From Endomicrobium sp. (lineage in GTDB: Bacteria > Elusimicrobiota > Endomicrobiia > Endomicrobiales > Endomicrobiaceae): a DNA stretch of 5,593 nucleotides. Shown in pieces: positions 1 to 5,593 of the stretch. How positions within the stretch are numbered: position 1 is the first letter of the stretch; every line of letters begins with the position of its first letter. The stretch covers positions 1 through 5,593 of the forward strand of contig JAITKZ010000044.1 in NCBI GenBank assembly GCA_031278115.1, given 5' to 3'. Position numbers and translations under genes: made by a program. The notes below the pieces were generated by a model, which ran no database searches, was not told where the DNA came from, and worked only from the letters and a program-made list of their open reading frames with translations.

Positions 1-908
1 AAAGCATTTTTTAAATCTTTTCTGAATAATTCATATTCTCTGGCAACATTATGGTTAACTTTACCGCCGTAAGTAGCTTCCATAAAAATCAAATCAACAG
101 ATTCTGGTATTTCAAATTCTCCGTTAAATTTGGAATTACCACTTCCCAGATCTCCGGAAAAGAGAACCTTTTCTTTATCCGTGCTAAAAATAATGCTCGC
201 AGAACCTGGAATATGCCCTGCATTTATAAGTTTAGCTTTTAAACTGTCTGAAATTTTTATTTCTTCGTTATAGTCTGCGTTAACAAATTTTTCTGATATT
301 TTTTCAGCTTCTCTCTCACAGCAATTTTTACACAATATAAATTTAACTTTTTTATTTTTCTCTAGATCTTTTAACAGCATTTCATCTTTTGAATAGCCTA
401 TTGATTTAATATTTTTCTTGCATTCTTCGGTCCAATGTGCAACTACTGTCCCGTTCTTTTCTTCCGCTTTCTCATATTGGCTTTCCGACCAAAAACATTT
501 TCTTTTTATCAAGTCAAACCCATTCCTTTCTTTAAAAAGAGCAATTGCCAATTCTTTTGTGGCTTCTGTAGAGTAAATTTTACCTTTGAAACCTTCATAT
601 ATAAGAAGAGGAATTCTGCCACTATGGTCTAAATGAGCATGTGTTAAAAAAAGAGCTTTTGCATCTATAAGCTCTTTCTGAATTTTAAGATTTAGAAATT
701 CTTCCGAATCAAAGAGGTCTATGCCTTGCTCACCGCTACTGGACATAAAAAGACCGCAATCAACTATAATTTTTTCATCTCCCGTATCTAAAAGAAAACA
801 ACTGCCTGAAACTGTTTCTGCGGCGCCATAAGGCGTAACAGAAATATCCGCAAAAATCGGCAATATAAAAAATAATATTACACATACAGCTGAAACTAAT
901 TTACACAT
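1..908 (-). CDS. Beta-CASP metallo-beta-lactamase-fold protein with signal peptide (C-terminus missing)
   Basis: This is a partial gene: 302 residues are visible from ATG at 908 and the frame is open to the left edge. Residues 1-20 form a signal peptide (one Lys near the start, hydrophobic VCVILFFILPIF core, IFA then D as a likely signal-peptidase site), so the product should be exported. The zinc-dependent hydrolase core follows: IVDCGLF (49-54), THAHLDHSGRIP (89-100; metal ligands H90, H92, D94, H95), AGHIPGSASI (230-239; H232) and LFSGDLGSG (249-257; D253). MEATYGGKVNH (276-286) matches the ESTYG motif that opens the beta-CASP domain. Relatives of this family are ribonucleases or CPSF73/YSH1-like proteins. 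A stretch at about 130-215 carries C138, H158, C163, C193, C196 and C197. Start is uncertain: TTG at 920 is in frame, adds MRGD, and has AGGAAG (931-926) five bases upstream, whereas GGGGAG sits only two bases before the ATG. The fold is clear; the substrate and RNase activity are inferred. Confidence 0.9.
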   Translation of the reverse strand, partial: MCKLVSAVCVILFFILPIFADISVTPYGAAETVSGSCFLLDTGDEKIIVDCGLFMSSSGEQGIDLFDSEEFLNLKIQKELIDAKALFLTHAHLDHSGRIPLLIYEGFKGKIYSTEATKELAIALFKERNGFDLIKRKCFWSESQYEKAEEKNGTVVAHWTEECKKNIKSIGYSKDEMLLKDLEKNKKVKFILCKNCCEREAEKISEKFVNADYNEEIKISDSLKAKLINAGHIPGSASIIFSTDKEKVLFSGDLGSGNSKFNGEFEIPESVDLIFMEATYGGKVNHNVAREYELFRKDLKNA

Positions 909-1025
909 ATCTCCCCGCAACAAATCTTCCTGAAAATACTAAGGCAGTACGGCAACTAACCGATAACTTACCACACAATATTATGATATCTCGCGTTTCT
1001 TAAGCGATGGTGATAAAACTTTATT
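909..1025. other. Intergenic region between argS and the beta-CASP gene
   Basis: This short gap follows the argS TAG stop and contains the leader of the beta-CASP gene. On the minus strand a CATAAT box (985-980) could be a -10 element, but no convincing -35 lies 16-19 bases upstream. An imperfect hairpin (GGTAA pairing with TTGCC, about 972-951) has no T-run after it, so it does not look like a terminator. Without a terminator, readthrough from argS into the beta-CASP gene is possible. I see no coding or RNA gene here. Confidence 0.4.
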
Positions 1026-2684
1026 CTACATTTTGTCTGGAGAAGCAATTCCAAGCAAGCCAAGACCTGTCTGAATTATTATCATAACACCTTCAATCAA
1101 TTTAAGCCTTGCACAAGCAAGAGCAGGGTCGTCTGTCAAAACTCTACACTTTTCATAGAATTTATGATAACTGTCTGCAAGCTCTATTAGATATATCGTA
1201 AAATGGTGCGGAATCATTGTTTTTTCTGATAATGCCAACGTATCGCAAAATGCCGCAAGCTGCTTTATCAAAGCTCTTTCTTCTTTTGAATTAAGTAAAT
1301 CAAAATTTACTTTTTCATTATCGTTGGTAAGATCCGACCTGTTTTTACTCTCTTTAAAAATAGAGTTGCATCTTGCGTTCACATATTGAACGTAAAAAAC
1401 AGGATTTTCGCTTGATTGTTTTTTAGCAAGATCTAAGTCAAACTCTAATTGGGAATCAGGCGCTCTAAGCAAAAAGAAAAATCTGCAAGCGTCTTTACCT
1501 ACTTCGTCAACAACAGATTTCAATGTGATAAACTCTCCGCTTCTTGTTGACATTGCAACAGGCTGACCGTCGCGCACAAGCGACACAAGTTGATATAAAA
1601 TAATATCTAAATTCTCTTTGCTAAAACCAAGCATCTGAACACACGCTTGAATCCTTGCAACATAACCGTGATGATCCGCGCCCCAAAGGTTTACTAGTTT
1701 CTGAAAACCTCTCTCAAATTTATTCTTGTGATATGCAACATCAGAAGCCAAATAAGTGTATCTGCTGTCGCTTCTTTTTAAAACTCTGTCTTTATCATCT
1801 CCGAATTTTGTTGAAGCAAGCCACAAAGCATAGTCTTTTTCATAAGCATCGCCCTTTTTTAGAAGATATTGACAAGCTTTGTCAACTTCGCTTTTGCCTT
1901 CTTTATCTTTAACCGACGCAATCTTCGTTTCAGAAAACCAATTGTCAAACTCAACAGCAAAATCTTTTAAATCTTCTTCTATTGTTTTTAGAATATCTTT
2001 CACGGCTTCCCTTCTAAAATCTATTTCTTCAAAACTCTTTCCTTCTGCAATAAGCCTCTTGGCAATATTAACTATGTAGTCTCCTTGATAATGATCTGCA
2101 GGGAACTCAATTTTTTCGCCTTTTAGCTGCTTGTACCGAATTTCAACAGAATTCGCCAAAACAAGCATTTGATTGCCAACATCATTTAAATAATATTCTT
2201 TTGAAACGTTATATCCCAAATGCTTTAAAATCCTTGAGATAGAATCACCTATCGCAGCTCCTCTTCCATGTCCTATGTGCAGAGGACCCGTCGGATTTGC
2301 CGAAACAAATTCCACCAAAATTTTTTCTTTGTTGTTTGCTGCCATGCTTCCATATTTATTTTTTTCTTTAAGAATCGCTTTTAACTCTGTATATAAAACA
2401 TTATTTTTAACATGAAGATTTATAAATCCAGTGCCTGCAATCTCAGCTTTTTCTATAAGATTTGGAAGTTTTTTAGATATGATGTCTATTATCTCTTGAG
2501 CTGTAACTCTAGGATTTGTTTTAACTTTTTTAGCTATAAGCATAGCGGCATTGGTTGCAAAATCCGCGTCAATATTCTTCGGCGGAACTTCTACCGTAAA
2601 ATTAACGCTTTCCGTTATGCCTTTAGATTCTAAATATTCAGCAATTATACCCTTTAAACCAGTTGTTATTTTTTGTTTTATCAT
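1026..2684 (-). CDS. argS: Arginyl-tRNA synthetase (class I)
   Basis: This cytoplasmic enzyme charges tRNA-Arg with arginine using ATP and is essential for translation. The 552-residue protein is complete and of usual length. Residues about 1-92 form the N-terminal tRNA-recognition (Add-1) domain, with DFATNAAM at 41-48 and AGTGFINLHV at 83-92. The class I core contains SANPTGPLHIGHGRG (128-142; HIGH at 136-139), YYLNDVGNQM (164-173) and WGADHHGY (334-341). The second signature loop reads AMSTRSG (377-383) rather than strict KMSKS, as is common in ArgRS. The remainder is the helical DALR anticodon-binding domain, ending GLLGIASPDKM. ATG at 2684 is preferred: GAGGA at 2695-2691 is six bases upstream, and the ATG overlaps the nitroreductase TGA. 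A TTG two codons upstream (2690) would abut the same ribosome-binding site and is unlikely. Stop is TAG. No catalytic residue appears lost. Confidence 0.97.
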   Translation of the reverse strand: MIKQKITTGLKGIIAEYLESKGITESVNFTVEVPPKNIDADFATNAAMLIAKKVKTNPRVTAQEIIDIISKKLPNLIEKAEIAGTGFINLHVKNNVLYTELKAILKEKNKYGSMAANNKEKILVEFVSANPTGPLHIGHGRGAAIGDSISRILKHLGYNVSKEYYLNDVGNQMLVLANSVEIRYKQLKGEKIEFPADHYQGDYIVNIAKRLIAEGKSFEEIDFRREAVKDILKTIEEDLKDFAVEFDNWFSETKIASVKDKEGKSEVDKACQYLLKKGDAYEKDYALWLASTKFGDDKDRVLKRSDSRYTYLASDVAYHKNKFERGFQKLVNLWGADHHGYVARIQACVQMLGFSKENLDIILYQLVSLVRDGQPVAMSTRSGEFITLKSVVDEVGKDACRFFFLLRAPDSQLEFDLDLAKKQSSENPVFYVQYVNARCNSIFKESKNRSDLTNDNEKVNFDLLNSKEERALIKQLAAFCDTLALSEKTMIPHHFTIYLIELADSYHKFYEKCRVLTDDPALACARLKLIEGVMIIIQTGLGLLGIASPDKM

Positions 2685-2695
2685 TTCCAATCCTC
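2681..2695 (-). promoter_or_regulatory. argS ribosome-binding site and ATGA stop-start overlap
   Basis: On the minus strand GAGGA (2695-2691) lies six bases before ATG (2684-2682). That ATG shares its last two bases with the TGA stop (2683-2681) of the nitroreductase. The arrangement implies coupled translation of the two genes and fixes the argS start at this ATG rather than the TTG at 2690. Confidence 0.8.
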
Positions 2696-3181
2696 ATACT
2701 TAATCTTTGACGGATCCCACTTATCTTTCGGCGGATTATTATCATCAGATTTTCCTATAACAACAAGAGAAAACGCTTTTATATTTGCAGGAAGATTCAA
2801 AAGTTTTTCTATTGCCTCCGACCTCTCTTTGTTTGAGTATATTCCGCACCAAACAGATCCGTATCCTTTTGCCGTTGCAGCTAAAAGAATATTTTCAGTA
2901 GCTGCAGCACAATCTTGAGGTAAATAATCTTGAAAAACTAAATTTTTGTCGCCAACGACTAAAATAGCCAAAGGTGCTTGCAAAATCATCTGGGACGCTT
3001 GATGGACAGCCGCGAGTTTTTTGTGAGTTTCTTTATCTTTTATTACAAGGAAAGATACGCATCTTGAATTCCTTGCAGTAGGGGCAGATAGTCCTGCTCT
3101 TAAAATATATTCTAAATCCTCTTTTTTAACGTCTTCCTTAGTATATTTGCGAACGCTCTTTCTCTCAAGTAAAATATCCAT
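2681..3181 (-). CDS. Nitroreductase-family FMN-dependent oxidoreductase
   Basis: This 166-residue protein has the pattern of small nitroreductase-fold flavoenzymes, which bind FMN as dimers and use NAD(P)H to reduce nitro compounds, quinones or flavins in the cytoplasm. Evidence includes the N-terminal RKSVRKY (7-13; the S-R-K/R segment contacts FMN phosphate), then SAPTARNSR (32-40) in place of the usual APSaxNxQPW, then APLAILVVGD (69-78). The hallmark DCAAATENILLAATAKGYGS (90-109) is followed by VWCGI, and a LVVIGKSDDNNPPKDKW tail gives the typical ending. There is no ferredoxin or other fused domain. The ATG at 3181 has AGGAG (3191-3187) five bases upstream. It overlaps argS by four bases, so the two are almost certainly co-transcribed, although no functional link between them is known to me. 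The physiological substrate cannot be read from the sequence. Confidence 0.93.
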   Translation of the reverse strand: MDILLERKSVRKYTKEDVKKEDLEYILRAGLSAPTARNSRCVSFLVIKDKETHKKLAAVHQASQMILQAPLAILVVGDKNLVFQDYLPQDCAAATENILLAATAKGYGSVWCGIYSNKERSEAIEKLLNLPANIKAFSLVVIGKSDDNNPPKDKWDPSKIKYEDWK

Positions 3182-3186
3182 TTTCT

Positions 3187-3191
3187 CTCCT
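3187..3191 (-). promoter_or_regulatory. Ribosome-binding site of the nitroreductase gene
   Basis: AGGAG on the minus strand is separated from the ATG at 3181 by five bases (AGAAA), a near-ideal Shine-Dalgarno position. Confidence 0.75.
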
Positions 3192-3241
3192 GTTAATTCA
3201 GTTTGCTATCCATAAATTCTTTCAGCTCTTTCAACTTTTTT

Positions 3242-3250
3242 ATTTTATCA
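3242..3250 (-). promoter_or_regulatory. Possible extended -10 promoter for nitroreductase-argS
   Basis: The minus strand reads TGATAAAAT, an extended -10 pattern (TG, one base, then TAAAAT, five of six matches to TATAAT). The -35 position is poor (TTAAGC or CTTAAG). It would start transcription near 3235, about 54 bases before the nitroreductase ATG. Chance matches of this kind are common in AT-rich DNA. Confidence 0.25.
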
Positions 3251-3255
3251 GCTGT

Positions 3256-4599
3256 TTATACTGGCTTAAGAGAATTTACTTTGTAGTATTTTGCAATGTT
3301 ATATCTATACAAGTCAGACACTACATCAGCACCTTCCTGTTCATATAGCGCACAATATTTATTATACGACACAATACTGCTCACTTCAATATTATCTAAT
3401 ATTCCTTTTTCTCTTTGAGAGATAATCCAGTCGGCTCTCTCTTTAAATTTCGTATATACATTAACTATATCTTTTGAGGCATAAATAAAAGATATTGCAA
3501 AAATAATACAAACTGAACCCCAAAATAATCTTTTAACTAGCAGGGAAACCGATATACTTTCTTTTATTTGAATCAACAAATTTAATGCTGTAATAAAAAG
3601 AAAAACAACCATAGAAAAATAAGCTCTGTCAGATATGGGAGGAACAGTAACAAGTGAGTATGCGCTTATAAAGCCTGCCACTAAAAAGAAGAATGTAAAA
3701 ATTTTTATTTTTTGCTTTCGCGTTAAGATATACGCGCCTGTCACTAAAAAAGCTATAAATAGTACCAAACCACCCCTATAAGCAAACTTGAGCGTAACAC
3801 GATAGAATCTATATATTAATAATTCAATATCTATTGAACCGTTTTTAAATAGACTTGTTGACGCTGCAACCCATTCACCAACAAATCGTGCTTCATTGCC
3901 TGGAGCAAAAACAAGCACACTATAGCCTATTAAGAAACCAATAAATCCAACTATTTCAAATAATAATATTCTCTCTTTTCTAAATATTTTTATTGCAAAA
4001 TAACCCGATAATGAGATCAATACTGCAATACCTGTATTTTCATTAGAACATCCCGCCAATAAACTTAAACCAAAGAAGCCTATAGATTGTGCTGAGGTGA
4101 GGTTATAATTTGCATCATCGCTTTTTTTCCTAAATGGAACTAAAAATAAAAGCACTAGCGTCGTTGTCCATAAATAGTTACAACTTCCGTCAAGCCATAA
4201 AAAAATTTGCCCCCATACGCGAACCAAAAACCATAAAGCAACATTTATCAAAACAAACAGCGAGACATTTATTTTTTTTATAGAACCTGTTGAATGAAAT
4301 TGTAAGAGAAGGATAAAAAAATATACACTACTGTGTTGGCTATATTAAATAAAGGTTTTCCTACAAATAGCCAAAATGCTGCAAAAAAAGTGCGATATTA
4401 TTCTACCTCCCCAATCTAAATAATAACTTTTACAGAAATTCAAAATATCAAAAATAGACTGTGTATGCCCTCCATCTTTTCCTAATAGTGAATAGCCATA
4501 GTCATCAACAACCAGAGGTGTAAAAATGTTTAATGCTAAAAAGATACCTATCTACGAAGAAGAACAATAAAGAATTATCAAAAAAATTTTTGTTATCAC
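3256..4599 (-). pseudogene. Decayed polytopic membrane protein gene, DUF6056-like / GT-C-like
   Basis: The ancestral frame starts at GTG 4599, with AGGG (4609-4606) six bases upstream, and ends at TAA 3258-3256: 448 codons. Reading through the lesions gives a first membrane helix, then NIFTPLVVDDYGYS (codons 24-37) with an acidic DD pair in the first outer loop. Next come YLDWGGRIISHF, a hydrophobic GKPLFNIANTVVYI stretch, WLDGSCNYLWTTTLVLLFL (about 135-153), several more helices and a hydrophilic C-terminus ending KVNSLKPV. This layout resembles DUF6056/GtrII-type GT-C membrane glycosyltransferases that use lipid-linked sugars. Three lesions break it: an in-frame TAG at 4554-4552 (codon 16), a +1 shift at T7 (4389-4383) and a -1 shift at T7 (4321-4315). 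Without correction the frame meets TAA at 4347. Codons from about 4344 on are open for over 360 residues, so decay looks recent. A product from an internal TTG (4251) would lack the DD motif and first helices. Family assignment is from memory of the motif pattern. Confidence 0.75.
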
Positions 4600-4635
4600 A
4601 AGACACCCTGAAAAATATCTTCTATTTTCTGCAAA

Positions 4636-4667
4636 ATCAAAAAGCCTTACCTAAAATATGTTAAGGC
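4636..4667 (-). terminator. Probable rho-independent terminator after the glycosyltransferase
   Basis: On the minus strand GCCTTA (4667-4662) and TAAGGC (4649-4644) form a six-base stem around a 12-base interior that may add a C-G pair. It is followed directly by TTTTTGATTTT. It begins 15 bases past the glycosyltransferase stop and would separate that gene from the decayed membrane protein gene. The stem is short, so termination may be partial. Confidence 0.6.
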
Positions 4668-4682
4668 ATAGGCACTGCCAGT

Positions 4683-5593
4683 TTACTCTTCTTCTTTTAC
4701 TATGTACAAAGGACGACCTTTCACTTCAGTATAAACCCTAGCAAGATATTGCCCCAAAATTCCTATTGTTAAAAGCTGAATACTGCCACATAATAACATG
4801 ACACACATCGTAGATGCCCAACCGTTAACCGGATCTCCAAAAAGTAATTTACGGACAATAATGAAACTAGTCAAGAATAACGCTATTATAAATAATAAGC
4901 AACTAAAAACAGAAGAAATAATTAAAGGCTTTGAGGAAAAGGCAATTATACCATCAAGTGCATACAAAAACAATTTTATTAACGACCATTTTGTATCGCC
5001 TTTTGAGCGTTCAATATTCTCGTATCCAAAATACTTTGTTTTAAAACCTACCCAACTAAATATTCCTTTTGAAAATCTTATTCTTTCAGACAATTTTAAG
5101 ACTGCCTCAACATATTTTCTATTCATGAGGGAAAAATCTCTCGCGCCATCTTCAATTCTCACATCTGCAATCTTAGACATCAATTTATAAAACGATTTGG
5201 CAAAGAAACTTTTCATAATATTCTCGCCTTTTCTAGTTACTCTCTTTGCTCTTGCGCAAGCATAACTCCCTGAGGATACAGCCTCAAACATTTCCAAAAT
5301 TAAACTAGGAGGATCTTGTAAATCAGCGTCCATTATAGCTACATAGTCTCCTTTACTTTTTAACAAACCTGCAAAAATTGCTGCTTCTTTGCCAAAATTG
5401 CGCGAAAATGATATGTAATGTACTCTTTTGTCCTCTTTATTTAGATTATTTAATATATCTCTTGTTTTATCTCCAGAACCATCATCAACAAAAATAAACT
5501 CTCCTAAAATGCTGTTTTTCTTTCCTATAATTTCTAAAGTATTACATGCTTCTTTATAAAATATAGAAATATTTTCTTCTTCATTATAACATG
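4683..5593 (-). CDS. GT2 membrane-anchored glycosyltransferase, GtrB/polyprenyl-phosphate type (N-terminus missing)
   Basis: The frame is open from the right edge; 302 residues are visible and perhaps ten or so are missing. This cytoplasmic-face enzyme would transfer a sugar from a nucleotide donor to a polyprenyl (undecaprenyl) phosphate for cell-surface glycan building. Visible residues open with CYNEEENI (1-8; usually preceded by P). They continue with FVDDGSGDKT (34-43; nucleotide-binding), SFSRNFGKEAAIFAG (61-75) and MDADLQDPP (87-95; DXD-type metal site D88/D90). GARDFSLMNRKYVEA holds the conserved DF-L--R pattern. Two membrane helices follow, around PLIISSVFSCLLFIIALFL and STMCVMLLCGSIQLLTIGIL. 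The ending QYLARVYTEVKGRPLYIV is typical of GtrB/YkcC/ArnC relatives. A TTG at 5366 is an internal leucine, not the start. The gene sits just upstream of the decayed GT-C-like gene, its likely functional partner. The sugar is not predictable. Confidence 0.92.
   Translation of the reverse strand, partial: CYNEEENISIFYKEACNTLEIIGKKNSILGEFIFVDDGSGDKTRDILNNLNKEDKRVHYISFSRNFGKEAAIFAGLLKSKGDYVAIMDADLQDPPSLILEMFEAVSSGSYACARAKRVTRKGENIMKSFFAKSFYKLMSKIADVRIEDGARDFSLMNRKYVEAVLKLSERIRFSKGIFSWVGFKTKYFGYENIERSKGDTKWSLIKLFLYALDGIIAFSSKPLIISSVFSCLLFIIALFLTSFIIVRKLLFGDPVNGWASTMCVMLLCGSIQLLTIGILGQYLARVYTEVKGRPLYIVKEEE

Noticed and set aside
51..632. Short plus-strand open frames opposite the beta-CASP gene
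   Set aside because: They mirror a clearly conserved minus-strand protein with diagnostic metal-binding motifs and show no family features or convincing start signals.
951..972. Imperfect hairpin as an argS terminator
   Set aside because: The pairing is interrupted by mismatches and no T-run follows on the minus strand.
1655..2918. Several short plus-strand open frames opposite argS and the nitroreductase
   Set aside because: The minus-strand genes are unmistakable across the whole span, and the plus-strand translations look like shadows.
3256..4251. A 331-residue intact membrane protein starting at TTG 4251
   Set aside because: The TTG is an internal leucine in a helix, has no ribosome-binding site, and the same family continues upstream to 4599 through a stop and two frameshifts.
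4798..5190. Open frame on the plus strand (130 codons)
   Set aside because: It lies fully antisense to the conserved GT2 coding region, has no recognisable motif and is a by-product of AT-rich coding sequence on the other strand.
4683..5366. A short glycosyltransferase starting at TTG 5366
   Set aside because: The frame continues to the window edge with conserved CYNEEENI and VDDGSGD motifs, so this TTG is internal.
1..5593. CRISPR arrays, tRNA or rRNA genes, insertion sequences
   Set aside because: No regularly spaced repeats, cloverleaf-like segments, transposase frames or flanking inverted repeats were seen.

Overview
The window is AT-rich bacterial chromosome with every recognisable gene on the minus strand. 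Read in transcription order (right to left), it holds: a GT2 membrane-anchored glycosyltransferase whose first few residues lie beyond the right edge; a decayed gene for a polytopic GT-C-like/DUF6056-like membrane protein; a small nitroreductase-family protein; a complete arginyl-tRNA synthetase (argS); and a beta-CASP metallo-beta-lactamase-fold protein that runs off the left edge. The strong AT bias, long A/T homopolymers, a SecA/signal-peptidase-type leader and an eroding gene among intact ones suggest a Gram-negative-type, possibly host-associated, bacterium. An Elusimicrobia/Endomicrobium-like termite-gut symbiont would fit, but no single feature here proves the taxon.

Right part (about 4600-5593): the GT2 enzyme has the VDDGSGD, DADLQDPP and QYLARVYTEVKGRPLYIV signatures of the GtrB/polyprenyl-phosphate glycosyltransferase group and two C-terminal membrane helices. 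A probable rho-independent terminator follows it. The next gene (3256-4599) once encoded the type of multi-helix membrane protein that normally uses the lipid-linked sugar made by such enzymes. It now carries an in-frame TAG early on and two single-base frameshifts, both in runs of seven T, which cancel each other. The whole locus is still exactly 1344 bases, a multiple of three. It is either a recent pseudogene or, less likely, a gene partly rescued by slippage.

Middle part (1026-3181): the nitroreductase and argS overlap by four bases (ATGA), with a good ribosome-binding site ahead of each, so they form a tightly coupled two-gene unit. A weak extended -10 promoter candidate lies about 60 bases upstream of the nitroreductase.

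Left part (1-908, perhaps 1-920): the beta-CASP protein has the THAHLDHSG metal-binding motif, AGHIPGSA and SGDLGSG motifs of RNA-processing nucleases of this fold. Unusually, it begins with a convincing signal peptide and contains a cysteine-rich stretch. This is the most unexpected intact gene in the window. No RNA genes, CRISPR arrays, insertion sequences or attachment sites were seen.
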